Origin: an uncultured Saprospiraceae bacterium
GTDB lineage: Bacteria > Bacteroidota > Bacteroidia > Chitinophagales > Saprospiraceae
DNA length: 64,000 nucleotides
Direction: 5' to 3'
Assembly: GCA_938022165.1 (NCBI GenBank)
Contig: CALIEI010000044.1
Span: 34,387 to 98,386, forward strand
The notes under the pieces were generated by a model. It was given only the letters and a program-made list of their open reading frames with translations. It had not been told where the DNA came from and did not search any database. Shown one piece after another: positions 15,084 to 24,601 of this stretch. The translations under genes were made by a program, and so were the position numbers. Numbering within the stretch: the stretch's first letter is position 1; each line of letters begins with the position of its first letter.

Positions 15084-17813
15084 ATGCAGGAATTAGCAAA
15101 CCTTATTGGATACTATCGTGATTGCTATGCTAGTGATCTTAAGTCTGTCAACCTCATAAATTTCTTTAACAAAGACGTTAATCATCAATTCACTTTCGAT
15201 TCTTTTGATCACTTAACTGGCAGTATAATTAATCACCCAATTAACTCTGAATGGGGTAAAACCGTAGATGAGGAACTCGCTATACACTCTAAAGAAAAAG
15301 AACTATTTACAGGTTCATTTTTCATTAAGGGGAAATTAAAACAGATTGGAAAAACGATTACTGCTTTTGCTCCATTATATTTACATGAAACGATTTTAAT
15401 TTTTGAAAATGGAGTCTACTATGTTTCTATTGATAAAGAAAGTCCAATTTTCAACCCTGCATTCATTGAACTTATAAAAACAGAGATTGAATTAGATTCT
15501 GAAACTGAAAAAAAACTGATCGATGCTCTCCCCATCGGAAAATTTGATTTTGAAGCCTTAATTAAAATAAAAGAATCCCTAAACACATTTATTCCTTCAC
15601 TTGACACTTCTTCAATTGATGCATTAATTAGTAATGAGCATGTAGAGAAAAATTTACAAAAATTAGCTGGAAGTAGATCAAGTGAACATCATTTTAAATT
15701 AATTACCGGATCTGCTATAGGGTTAACTAAAAAGTCCAAAGGTGCAAGAGGAATTATTCAAGAACTAGATATTATACATCAGGACCGCAAATTTCCAAAA
15801 CTACTCAGACACGTATTTGGAACTGAGTCTAGTAGACAAGTAGATATAAAAGCAAATGAAATATACACTCCTACTTCCTTGAGTCAAAATCAAACAGCTG
15901 CGATACACTCTCTGCAATCAAACGATACAACGCTAATAGTAGGACCTCCAGGCACAGGAAAAACGTTCACAATTTCAAATATAGCCGCACACTTAATAGG
16001 AGAAGGAAAATCGGCACTAATTGCTTGTAAAACTGCACAGGCATCTAGGGTTATTATCAATAAAATACAACAAGATTTAGGCATCAAAGGAAAGGCAATT
16101 AATGCTACCTCATTACGATACAAACGCAGTTTAATCAGCAAACTGGATAATGCAATTTACGGACTAAACATTGACGGCAAATTAGCATATAAGAAATCTG
16201 TTGCCAGAAAAGAGCTTAATTCAATTAAAAACAAGATCGATAAGCTAGTGAGTCAAATGATGGATTCAGAAAAAGATGAAATCAAATGGGGTGAGCTTTA
16301 TTTTTCAGATAAAAATAAATTCATCAAACTCTTTCAAAGTAAATGGATTGAATTTAAAAAAGGAAATAAACTAAATCTTAATAGCCTTGCAAAAGAAATA
16401 CACAGACTAGAAAGGCTAAAAAGAAAGAAGTCAAAACAATTCATTCTAAACTCTTCAGACAGTTCTTTAAGCAACTCTCTCCTAAAGAGTAGAAAAGATT
16501 TTATAACGCTCATAGAGGCATTGAATGAAAAAATTGGAAATATAATTCATTACAAATTTGAAACAATCAACTTTCAACTTATTCTCGAAGCGCTACCCAT
16601 ATGGATTTGCACTACAGAAAACTTGCATAACATTTTACCCCTCAAAGCGGAACTCTTTGATGTCGCAATAATTGATGAAGCAACTCAGTGCGATATAGCC
16701 AGTGCCATACCACTACTATACAGAGCGAAAAAAACAATTGTCGTTGGAGACCCCAAACAACTTAGACACGTCTCTTTTTTGTCTAAGGCACAAGAATCTA
16801 CACTCCAAAAAAAGAATAACTTAATTCAAAATCCACCACTATACAGAACCAATAGTATACTTGATGTAGTAAACCAAAATATAGCAAGTCAAAATCAAGT
16901 AGTCTTTTTGAATGAACACTTTCGAAGTGCCCCTTCCATTATTGATTTTTCTAACCAATATTTTTATGCCCAGTCATTAACCATCATGACTGACCTACCC
17001 TCTAGTAATGAACCAACAAATCATATATCAATAACACAAACAGAAGGTGAGAGAAACTCGAAGGGGATAAATGAAAAAGAAGCAGAATTCTTGTTCACAT
17101 ATATTTCTAAAATCATTACGTCCGAAAATAAATTAAATAAAAATTTCAAAAGTAGTTTCGGTATTCTTTCCCCTTTTAGAGCTCAAGTAGATCATATTAA
17201 AAAAACTATCCGCAATCAATTTAGCTCAGCACAAATAAAAGATCATCGAATTCTTATTGGCACACCATTTCATTTCCAAGGAGAAGAAAGAGACATTATG
17301 TGCATTTCATTTGCATTGGATGACAAAGCTCACCATTCTAGTTTCCAATACCTAAACAAGGAAGATGTATTTAATGTAAGTATTACAAGAGCAAGAAAAT
17401 CTCAAGTGGTTTTCACTTCTTTAAACTTTGAACAACTCGATCAAAAGTATTTGATCAGTAAGTATTTAAATAGCATTTCGAATCAATTACAAATAAATAA
17501 ACCAGAATTCACTCAGGATGACAACTTTATAAAAGAAGTGTCATTTTGGGTAAATGAAATATATCCTGAGGCAAAAGCAATGTCAAACTTCATGTTGGGT
17601 GGAATCGAAATAGATCTTGTAATCAGTATAGAAAGTAAAACATATTGCATCGATCTTATTGGCTACCCAGGCGATTTTGCGCCTATGTTTTCTCCTGAAA
17701 AAATAAAAATGCTACGCAGAATGAACTTAGACATTTTCTTTATCGCCTATAGCGATTGGAATTTAGATAAGAGTAAATGCGTTAGCGAACTGCGAAAATT
17801 TCTAGAACAATAA
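15084..17813 (+). CDS. Superfamily 1 helicase with C-terminal nuclease-like domain
   Basis: A 909-aa protein. SF1 (Upf1/DNA2-like) helicase motifs are clear: Walker A VGPPGTGKTFT (~residue 285), Walker B AIIDEATQCDIASAI (~529), GDPKQLRHV, FRSAPSIIDF, FQGEERDIM and motif VI VSITRARKSQVVF (~765). The last ~80 residues (GGIEIDLVISIESKTYCIDLIG, then LRRMNLDIFFIAYSDW) resemble the restriction-endonuclease-fold domain found after such helicases. It is AT-rich compared with its neighbours and has no partner gene. A role in nucleic-acid repair or phage defence is plausible but unproven. Confidence 0.85.
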   Translation: MQELANLIGYYRDCYASDLKSVNLINFFNKDVNHQFTFDSFDHLTGSIINHPINSEWGKTVDEELAIHSKEKELFTGSFFIKGKLKQIGKTITAFAPLYLHETILIFENGVYYVSIDKESPIFNPAFIELIKTEIELDSETEKKLIDALPIGKFDFEALIKIKESLNTFIPSLDTSSIDALISNEHVEKNLQKLAGSRSSEHHFKLITGSAIGLTKKSKGARGIIQELDIIHQDRKFPKLLRHVFGTESSRQVDIKANEIYTPTSLSQNQTAAIHSLQSNDTTLIVGPPGTGKTFTISNIAAHLIGEGKSALIACKTAQASRVIINKIQQDLGIKGKAINATSLRYKRSLISKLDNAIYGLNIDGKLAYKKSVARKELNSIKNKIDKLVSQMMDSEKDEIKWGELYFSDKNKFIKLFQSKWIEFKKGNKLNLNSLAKEIHRLERLKRKKSKQFILNSSDSSLSNSLLKSRKDFITLIEALNEKIGNIIHYKFETINFQLILEALPIWICTTENLHNILPLKAELFDVAIIDEATQCDIASAIPLLYRAKKTIVVGDPKQLRHVSFLSKAQESTLQKKNNLIQNPPLYRTNSILDVVNQNIASQNQVVFLNEHFRSAPSIIDFSNQYFYAQSLTIMTDLPSSNEPTNHISITQTEGERNSKGINEKEAEFLFTYISKIITSENKLNKNFKSSFGILSPFRAQVDHIKKTIRNQFSSAQIKDHRILIGTPFHFQGEERDIMCISFALDDKAHHSSFQYLNKEDVFNVSITRARKSQVVFTSLNFEQLDQKYLISKYLNSISNQLQINKPEFTQDDNFIKEVSFWVNEIYPEAKAMSNFMLGGIEIDLVISIESKTYCIDLIGYPGDFAPMFSPEKIKMLRRMNLDIFFIAYSDWNLDKSKCVSELRKFLEQ

Positions 17814-17838
17814 CTCCATTTTAAGTGCTTACAAACAT

Positions 17839-18741
17839 TTACTTCCACCAGTCATAAAACTCAACAAAAGATTTGCGCCAAGTCAAATGCCAATGGCCTT
17901 CACCTTTAATCATAGTATAATCTAGATGTCGAGCATCTAGACCGAGTGCCTTGAATTTGTCATATATATTCTGAGCATGTTCAATCATAAAGTCTGTTTC
18001 TTTTTCTCCAACAGAAACAAAAATTCGTTTATTGTTGAGTTGGGCTTCATTTAGCTCCATAGCCATTAATCGATCATAGTCGACCCACATAGCGGGAGAC
18101 TGAATACAGGCTACGCCAAAAATATCAGGGTAGGCCATCATCATATAATAAGCCATCATACCAGATCGGGAAATACCTCCAATAGTCGTCGCAGCAGCAG
18201 ATGGGTCAGTCCGATAGTTTGCATCTATCCATGGTTTGAGTTCTGTTGCTACCCAAGTGGTGTATTTGTCACCATGTGCATCAGGATTATCTTCATTTAT
18301 CCATGGTGTATATTCAGCATCACGATTATCTGACTGCACAATTCCAACGACTATTGCTGAAGGGCCTCCATCTTTTGCTGCTTGATTAAACACTTCATCG
18401 ATCTCCCACTCTGGTCCCATGTTCTCAAGATCATTAAAGGACGATTCTCCATCCATCATATAGATGACAGGATAACGAGTCAAAGTATCTTGATCATAGC
18501 CCGGAGGTACATAAATATGAATGTCTCTTTTTTCTTCTTGGTACGTGATCAATATGGAATCTCGAAGAGAGGTAACCGTTGGTGATGAAGTGTCTTTGAG
18601 ATTTTGATAGTATGCGTCTCGGCGTTTTTGTTCTTTCTTAAAATTATAGTACCGGATTCCCCAATAGATGCCTACGCAACTAGAGATAATCCAGATGGCA
18701 AGAAGAATTTTCTTTAACATAGCTTTGGTTTTTAGCGGCAA
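17839..18741 (-). CDS. Esterase D / enterochelin esterase-like alpha/beta hydrolase
   Basis: A 300-aa exported hydrolase. The N-terminus (MLKKILLAIWIISSC from residue 8) is a membrane anchor or lipoprotein signal. The fold motifs are VIYMMDGESSF, the nucleophile elbow GGISRSGMMAYYMMM (Ser in GxSxG) and a C-terminal GEGHWHLTWR that supplies the His. These match the putative esterase (Fes/EsD) family. The substrate is unknown. Convergent with the helicase gene, 25 bp apart. Confidence 0.87.
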   Translation of the reverse strand: MPLKTKAMLKKILLAIWIISSCVGIYWGIRYYNFKKEQKRRDAYYQNLKDTSSPTVTSLRDSILITYQEEKRDIHIYVPPGYDQDTLTRYPVIYMMDGESSFNDLENMGPEWEIDEVFNQAAKDGGPSAIVVGIVQSDNRDAEYTPWINEDNPDAHGDKYTTWVATELKPWIDANYRTDPSAAATTIGGISRSGMMAYYMMMAYPDIFGVACIQSPAMWVDYDRLMAMELNEAQLNNKRIFVSVGEKETDFMIEHAQNIYDKFKALGLDARHLDYTMIKGEGHWHLTWRKSFVEFYDWWK

Positions 18742-18874
18742 AAATGAAACTCATGTAAAATAGAAAATAAATTCCTCTTTTAAGTTAAAAAAAGAACATA
18801 GAAACTATAGCTTATCCACTTTTCTTCAAAGTGAATTTTGCTTTTAAATTCTGATCTCCTTATATTTATTTATC

Positions 18875-19636
18875 ATGAAAGACCACAAAGACCTACACAA
18901 GCCAATCGAAAAAGTAAAACTAAAAGATCTGTCTCTAGATGACTCTAAGGCATATCATAAAGTTATTTGCCCTTCTTGCAAAGACTCAATAAACGTAGCC
19001 AATATAGAACTCAAAACAGAGATGGGAAAATGCAATTCTTGTAATGTGATTTTTTCTATCAGCGATGAGATAAAAAATGTAAAACAAGAGAAGGAAAAGC
19101 GACAAGAATTTTTGCGGCCTGACGGTATAGATTTATTCTTTTTTAAAGACGAGATGGACATCACCATTAGAGATCATATGGGCGGAGAAGAATGGGGTAT
19201 TCATCTTTTAGTACATGCTATCACAGGAGGATTGGCGCTTAATTATTTTGCAGCTGACAATCCACTATCTCCATACTTTGTCATTATTGCTGCTTTACTC
19301 AGCATTTATTTTATGTACAAAGCCGCTGTTTTCACCAAGAATAACAAAACCTTTATTGACATAAACAGCGAAACCTTAAATATAAAATCTAGACCTAAAA
19401 GAATCTTACGTCAGGACAAAACTTACTCTTCTAGTGATATTGATCAAGTGTACCTAAAGCATGACCCAAATGGAGGAGCTCATATACAAGTGGTGCTCAT
19501 CGTCAATCATATAGATGGTATAAAACATGAAAACTTATGTATAGTCAGCAATCTTGCGAAGGCAAAGTATCTAGAACAAGAAATTGAAAACTATCTAAAA
19601 ATTAAAGATCGCAAAGTTCCTGAAGCTACTCGATGA
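18875..19636 (+). CDS. Zinc-ribbon membrane protein, unknown function
   Basis: A 253-aa protein with an N-terminal zinc ribbon (VICPSCKDSINVAN...GKCNSCNVIF, two CxxC pairs, residues ~28-66), followed by two adjacent membrane helices (LLVHAITGGLALNYFA and YFVIIAALLSIYFMYKAAVF) and a cytoplasmic beta-rich tail resembling a PH-like domain. No enzyme motif is visible. The function is unknown; it stands alone between divergent and convergent neighbours. Confidence 0.68.
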   Translation: MKDHKDLHKPIEKVKLKDLSLDDSKAYHKVICPSCKDSINVANIELKTEMGKCNSCNVIFSISDEIKNVKQEKEKRQEFLRPDGIDLFFFKDEMDITIRDHMGGEEWGIHLLVHAITGGLALNYFAADNPLSPYFVIIAALLSIYFMYKAAVFTKNNKTFIDINSETLNIKSRPKRILRQDKTYSSSDIDQVYLKHDPNGGAHIQVVLIVNHIDGIKHENLCIVSNLAKAKYLEQEIENYLKIKDRKVPEATR

Positions 19637-19677
19637 TTGAATGCTGCTTGCGAAAAAGATAAGCAGAAGTAAAAAAC

Positions 19678-19917
19678 TCACTCTACCAAATGCTCGATCA
19701 TCTCATCTGGATCTGTATCCAGCATGAGTTGTCTACACTTTGCACAATAGCTGATATGTCTGGTGATTTGCCTACGGTCATCTTGAGAAATTTCACTGCG
19801 TTTGTATGCCTTTATTTCACTGACAGTGATGTGCCGCAATATTGAAGAGGCATTCTTTATTTTTAGATAAACAACAACTGCAGTAGAAATAGTTAATAAA
19901 GCAAAAACGGTTAGCAT
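19678..19917 (-). CDS. Membrane-anchored zinc-finger (ZAS-like) small protein
   Basis: A 79-aa protein: an N-terminal membrane helix (MLTVFALLTISTAVVVYLKI) and a cytoplasmic C-terminal domain containing HISYCAKC, the H-x3-C-x2-C pattern of zinc-binding anti-sigma (ZAS) domains. In typical anti-sigma factors the ZAS domain comes first and a sigma factor gene is next door; neither is the case here. It starts 3 bp after the stop of the preceding T9SS-cargo gene on the same strand and may be co-transcribed. Confidence 0.6.
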   Translation of the reverse strand: MLTVFALLTISTAVVVYLKIKNASSILRHITVSEIKAYKRSEISQDDRRQITRHISYCAKCRQLMLDTDPDEMIEHLVE

Positions 19918-19920
19918 AGG

Positions 19921-21018
19921 TTAAAGCTTTACAAATTTCTGATGCATCAGTTTATCCTTCTGATGCGCTACAACATAATACATTCCAGCTACTAAATTAC
20001 TTATATCAATATCCTTGAATGAACCAAGAATCGATTTTACAAGAAGTCCATTTTGATTGAAGACTTCTATTTTTTGAATGCTTTTAGAATCTCCTGAACT
20101 AATATTTACTATATCATTTGCTGGATTTGGGTAGACCAATAATTTATTTAATGTGGCGGCTTCATTTGTAGAAACACTTTGGCAAAAATTCATTTCCCAA
20201 TCTACATCTTTCCATCTATCCCAAATCTGCTGAGACACACCGCCACCTGGTACTCTCCAAAGTGAAGCTTCTCTTCCAGACAATTCAAAGAAGTGCGATA
20301 TTTCTTCTGCATTTAATATTTGCTGTGCCGTGCTCAAGATATTGTGCAAAGGTTTTGTTGCACCGAGACTTTCATATTCAAGCCTGCTCTCTTTGATACA
20401 GTTTTCTATCAATGTCAGATGATCTCCTGCCCATTCTTCGATATAGGTCTGCGGCATATAGCCATCTACATAAGGATCTATGATATCAATACGATAGTTA
20501 TGCAACATTGGATTGCCCCAAGTAGTGACATACAGTTTAAAATCACTGTCTGCGAATCCATCTGCGATAGCTCTTTGTTTTTCTGCCCAAAAGGCCTTCA
20601 TTAAATCGTCTAGAGTATTACTTGCGCCATTAAATTCTATTTCTATATCTACTACAAAACCTTTATATCCGGACTTAGCTGCTATGTACAGTGCTTCCGC
20701 TTGATCTACCACATTGCCTGGATAATTGTATGACCAAGCCCAAGGCGAGACCCCCTCTGCAATATAATCTTGAACAAGTTCTTCATCAACTAAAGTGGGC
20801 CAGCTTTCTGGATTGTATCCTCCATCTGCCACTTTGATATAGATACGCTTACCCCCTATCGAAGCAATAGTCCTTGCCAAATTCGTATGAGAAGGTTGTC
20901 CCGTATTTTCAAATCGCCACAACCATACGCCTAGTGCGCTGCAACTATCGTCATCCTGAGCGATACTATGCAATACAAAGCATGATAATAATAAGCAGAT
21001 TAGAAAGTGCCTTTTCAT
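19921..21018 (-). CDS. T9SS-secreted protein with TIM-barrel-like domain
   Basis: A 365-aa secreted protein: signal peptide (MKRHFLICLLLSCFVLHSIAQ), a domain of ~240 residues with alternating strand motifs suggestive of a glycosidase-like barrel (ALGVWLWRFENTG, KGFVVDIEIEF, FKLYVTTWGNPM, VDGYMPQTYIEEW) and a C-terminal type A sorting domain (LLVYPNPANDIVNISSGD ... GMYYVVAHQKDKLMHQKFVKL). The sorting domain predicts export through the type IX secretion system. The catalytic activity is not established; acidic residues in DIEIEF could be active-site residues. Confidence 0.78.
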   Translation of the reverse strand: MKRHFLICLLLSCFVLHSIAQDDDSCSALGVWLWRFENTGQPSHTNLARTIASIGGKRIYIKVADGGYNPESWPTLVDEELVQDYIAEGVSPWAWSYNYPGNVVDQAEALYIAAKSGYKGFVVDIEIEFNGASNTLDDLMKAFWAEKQRAIADGFADSDFKLYVTTWGNPMLHNYRIDIIDPYVDGYMPQTYIEEWAGDHLTLIENCIKESRLEYESLGATKPLHNILSTAQQILNAEEISHFFELSGREASLWRVPGGGVSQQIWDRWKDVDWEMNFCQSVSTNEAATLNKLLVYPNPANDIVNISSGDSKSIQKIEVFNQNGLLVKSILGSFKDIDISNLVAGMYYVVAHQKDKLMHQKFVKL

Positions 21019-21103
21019 ATTTTTTGAATCGTAGTTGGTGATTTTTTGACAAGATTGAAATCAACCAATTACAAGATACTAAAATACATGTGAAATGTAA
21101 ATG

Positions 21104-21392
21104 GCTTTGCTTATGTGTTCTTTAACCATATAAGGCTTTACTAATGATAAATGGTAAATTATAAACGCTTTGCTTAAGTGTTCTTTAACCACATAAGACA
21201 CAATAAGGAACTTAAGGAACATAAGGCTAAGCTCACGTGTTCTTTTACCATATAAGATATATAAGACTTTTCTTTCGTGTTCATTAATCATATAAGAGCA
21301 TATAAGGCTAATCTCACGTGTTCTTTTAATAATTATAAATGGTAAATTATAAATTATAAACGCTTTGTTAACGCGTTCTTTTGCCACCTCAG
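21104..21392. repeat. Degenerate repeats around gctcACGTGTTCTTTtaCCAtataag
   Basis: About six imperfect copies of a ~30 bp unit (gctttgcttaagtgttctttaaccatataagg and variants such as gctcacgtgttcttttaccatataag) fill the spacer between the T9SS-cargo gene and the MerR-type gene. The track ORF at 21079-21387 merely translates these repeats (KEHxSKAxxI) and is not a gene. Near 21427-21445 there is also a short gacaccta repeat. Confidence 0.75.
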
Positions 21393-21445
21393 AAAAAAGT
21401 TGAAAATTGAAAGTGTAAAGTACTATAACCTAGACACCTAGACAC

Positions 21446-22330
21446 CTAAACTAATTGATCAATATGCGCCATGGTTTCATCCAAAGAACGAAGCACCGTA
21501 ATGCTTTCTGTATTCAATACATTTTGCGCTACTACTTGATATCCGGAAAGAAGTAAATGCACCTCTGGGAAAAGTTTTCGCATTTGTAGTACATAGCTAT
21601 TCACAGAATCGCCAACGTAGGTCTCCGTGATCATTGTGAATATATAATCAGGATGAAGAATACTTACCGCATCGCTAATATCTGCAAGCGTAGCATCACC
21701 ACCCAAGTAGATCACTTTAAAATTTCTCTTCTTAAGTAAATAGTGCAAAAGCTGTAGACTCAATTCTTGTCTTTCACCTTCCGGCAAATACAATATGATC
21801 TTTTTTGCATCCTTACTATTAGCTACTTTCACCTTATCTGTCGCCGAAATCAATTTTTGGCGAATAAGATTACTGATAAAACTCTCTTGGACGTGGGCAA
21901 CTGAACCAGTCAACCAAAGCATGGAAAGTTTTTCCAAAAATGGATATATGACACCAAGCATCGTTTTTTCAAAGCCTACTTGTTTGATATTGGCATCAAG
22001 GATACTGTTGAATTTGTATTCATCCATTTCCATCATGGAAAGCGTCAAAGCATCCAATTGAATATTTTGCGAAATATTTTGACTTGGAATCTGAGCTAAA
22101 GCTTGGGCGAAATCCTCATCGCTCATTTTTGCGATTTTGGAAATTTTGTAGCCGTTTTTACGGAGGAAAGCGATATTCAATAGAATCTTTAAATCATTAT
22201 CCTCATAGTAGCGAATATTGGTGGGAGTACGCTTTGGTTTCAATATCTCATAGCGCTGCTCCCAAATACGAATCGTATGAGCTTTGATGCCTGAGAGTTT
22301 TTCTAAATCGCTAATTGAATAAAGTGTCAC
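21446..22330 (-). CDS. MerR-family regulator with degenerate B12-binding-like domain
   Basis: A 294-aa regulator. Residues 1-75 are a MerR winged helix (YSISDLEKLSGIKAHTIRIWEQRYEIL...RYYEDNDL). The rest follows the CarH/LitR layout: a helical B12-cap region (AHVQESFISNLIRQKL) and a Rossmann-like domain (IILYLPEGERQELSLQLLHYLL...VIYLGGDATLADISDAV). Positions where cobalamin-binding CarH proteins carry histidines read ES and GERQ here, so B12 binding is doubtful. CarH-type proteins control carotenoid genes in light; none is adjacent. The target is unknown. Confidence 0.85.
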   Translation of the reverse strand: MTLYSISDLEKLSGIKAHTIRIWEQRYEILKPKRTPTNIRYYEDNDLKILLNIAFLRKNGYKISKIAKMSDEDFAQALAQIPSQNISQNIQLDALTLSMMEMDEYKFNSILDANIKQVGFEKTMLGVIYPFLEKLSMLWLTGSVAHVQESFISNLIRQKLISATDKVKVANSKDAKKIILYLPEGERQELSLQLLHYLLKKRNFKVIYLGGDATLADISDAVSILHPDYIFTMITETYVGDSVNSYVLQMRKLFPEVHLLLSGYQVVAQNVLNTESITVLRSLDETMAHIDQLV

Positions 22331-22557
22331 CTTTTTGAATTGTACCCCTTTAACATGACCGTTCCGTAAATGTTCAAATTATGAAGAAAGTGGCTTGAAT
22401 TGAAGGGTTTTTGTTGAAAAACTGCGAAAAACAGGCCAAAAAGTCGCGAAAAACAGATAATATATAATTTCTTGACAAACTCATGTTTAACTAATACACG
22501 CTAATTAATTTGGTATATTTAGGCTATTTTTGGAAGTAAAAAATATTATACCAGTCT

Positions 22558-24540
22558 ATGTACCGATCTCTATCTATTTTATTCAGCTTTTTATTATTTG
22601 CAATAAGTGTCAATGCCCAAAATACTTGTGAATATCAATTGATTTTAAATGATTCTGGTGGAGATGGATGGCAAGGATCTGGAGTGAATTTTTTCATAGA
22701 AACTATGTCAACATCTGCAACTATCAATGGTGCAACAGATACTATTAATATTTCAGTTACAGATGGGGATAGCATCAGCATAGAATATATTTCAGCCGGA
22801 GTAGATGATGGTCAAAATAATGTACAGCTTCTTGACTCTGATGGGCAAGTTTTGCTGGATAACTCAAACTTGAGTTCCGGAGTAATATTTGAAGGATTTG
22901 TTATTTGTCCTAGTTGCCCCGCAATAGTTCTGAACTCCGTAGTAAATGTAGACTCTTTTGACAATCGAATATTGATTGATTGGGAGCCATCAGATTCTCT
23001 AGGAATATACCAAATAGAATATGCGCGATGTGGATTTTTGAATAACCCGGATTCAGTTGGTGTAGTAATGTCTTCCATTTCTGAAGCAACCATTCCTGAT
23101 TTAATGGAAAACACTTGTTATGAATATCAGATATCGCTGGTATGCTTAAGTGGTTCTCAAAGTATTGCATCTGGACCTCATAGAGGGAATACAATTTTTT
23201 CAGTCGACGTAGGGATATCTGGCGCTTTCGCTCCCCAATTTGGAGACAAATGTACTTTTAGTTCTGAGGACACTCTTTTTGTCTTTTTGAAAAATTTTGG
23301 AGCAGTGCCACAAACTTTCGTGCCCTTTGACTTTACGATATCCAGTTCCTTAACTAACAGTGGCGGAATGGTATCCATGCCTGAAGATGGCCTCTTTACG
23401 GGTATATTAGTAAAAGATTCGTGCGTAGCTTTCCCATTTGAAGAAACTATCGATATATCGGAACCTGGAGAATATACCATCACAGCCTTTACTTCATTAG
23501 AAGGAGATGGTGATATTTCTAACGATACATTTACTTACGTTTTTTCTCATTCGAGATTGCTTCCATTTTTTGAGCGATTCGATGACAATCAGCTACCAGA
23601 TCGTTGGAATTCAGATGAAGATATACCTGTTATAGCTGGTACTATAACTAGTGAATTAGACCCTCTAAATAGTAGATTCACTTTGACCACTGATAACTAT
23701 GGTCGCATCAGCGCAACAGATTCTTTAGAATTTGATTACAGCTTCACTGACCTTATGGACTCTTCTATGCCTGCAAGCCTTACTCTTGGAGATCAGTTGA
23801 TCGTAGAAGCTACCCGAGATTGTGGTGAAAACTACGAAACGCTTACAGTCATTGACATGAATAATTTTGATGCAAGTTTCCCCAGCTTAAGACAGGTCAA
23901 CTTGTCTCTTGAGGCATATGTAGACGAGATCATTAGCTTTAGATTTACGGCGCTTAGAGGCGGAAGTAGCTTTAGGACTTTACTCGATGACATCAACGTT
24001 TATGAGTGCAACAATACTACAAATCCAATTATTATTGACAGCTTGGTCATCAATACATCGGAAGAATCTGAGGAAAATGGATCTATCACCGTTAGCCCCA
24101 ATGGAGGTGTTGGTCCTTATACTTTCGACTGGTCCACTGGCTTTACGGAGATCGGCGACGTCAGTACTTTGGAAAATATTGGCCGAGGCATGTTTAGCGT
24201 GACGATCACTGACAATATAGATGCTTCTTGTTTCATATCTGAAACATTCAATATTGGTGTAGTTAGCACCAACTATCTTGCAGATATCGCTGATCTAAAG
24301 GTGTATCCAAATCCAGTAAGTGAAACCTTAAATGTGGATATCAGCCTTGAAGAGTCACAAGCTCTTGATATCAAGATTTTTAATGTAATGGGACAGCAAA
24401 TGTGGTCAAATTCACTAGATGCTAGTCAGGAACACTTTATTCCGATTTCCGTAAACAACTTTAATCAAGGAATCTACTTTATACAGTTGTCATCAGAACT
24501 GGGGCAGATCACTGAAAAGTTTGTAGTAGAGCAGTATTGA
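22558..24540 (+). CDS. T9SS-secreted multidomain surface protein
   Basis: A 660-aa protein with a signal peptide (MYRSLSILFSFLLFAISVNAQ), several beta-sandwich-like regions (including a fibronectin-like stretch, RILIDWEPSDSLGIYQIEYARCG, at ~145-200) and a SprB-repeat-like segment (GSITVSPNGGVGPYTFDWSTG, ~515-535). The C-terminus is a T9SS type A sorting domain (LKVYPNPVSETLNVDIS ... GIYFIQLSSELGQITEKFVVEQY). It is therefore predicted to be exported to or beyond the cell surface. Function is likely adhesive or structural; no catalytic motif is visible. Confidence 0.82.
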   Translation: MYRSLSILFSFLLFAISVNAQNTCEYQLILNDSGGDGWQGSGVNFFIETMSTSATINGATDTINISVTDGDSISIEYISAGVDDGQNNVQLLDSDGQVLLDNSNLSSGVIFEGFVICPSCPAIVLNSVVNVDSFDNRILIDWEPSDSLGIYQIEYARCGFLNNPDSVGVVMSSISEATIPDLMENTCYEYQISLVCLSGSQSIASGPHRGNTIFSVDVGISGAFAPQFGDKCTFSSEDTLFVFLKNFGAVPQTFVPFDFTISSSLTNSGGMVSMPEDGLFTGILVKDSCVAFPFEETIDISEPGEYTITAFTSLEGDGDISNDTFTYVFSHSRLLPFFERFDDNQLPDRWNSDEDIPVIAGTITSELDPLNSRFTLTTDNYGRISATDSLEFDYSFTDLMDSSMPASLTLGDQLIVEATRDCGENYETLTVIDMNNFDASFPSLRQVNLSLEAYVDEIISFRFTALRGGSSFRTLLDDINVYECNNTTNPIIIDSLVINTSEESEENGSITVSPNGGVGPYTFDWSTGFTEIGDVSTLENIGRGMFSVTITDNIDASCFISETFNIGVVSTNYLADIADLKVYPNPVSETLNVDISLEESQALDIKIFNVMGQQMWSNSLDASQEHFIPISVNNFNQGIYFIQLSSELGQITEKFVVEQY

Positions 24541-24601
24541 AAAAATTAAAGAAATCTTAAACCTTGCCTAGCAGCAGGTGTTTTAGCGAAAATAAGAGGT
24601 A

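Noticed and set aside
21079-21387. 102-aa ORF with KEH...SKA repeats
   Set aside because: The repeats are at DNA level and occur in a spacer of degenerate ~30-bp units.
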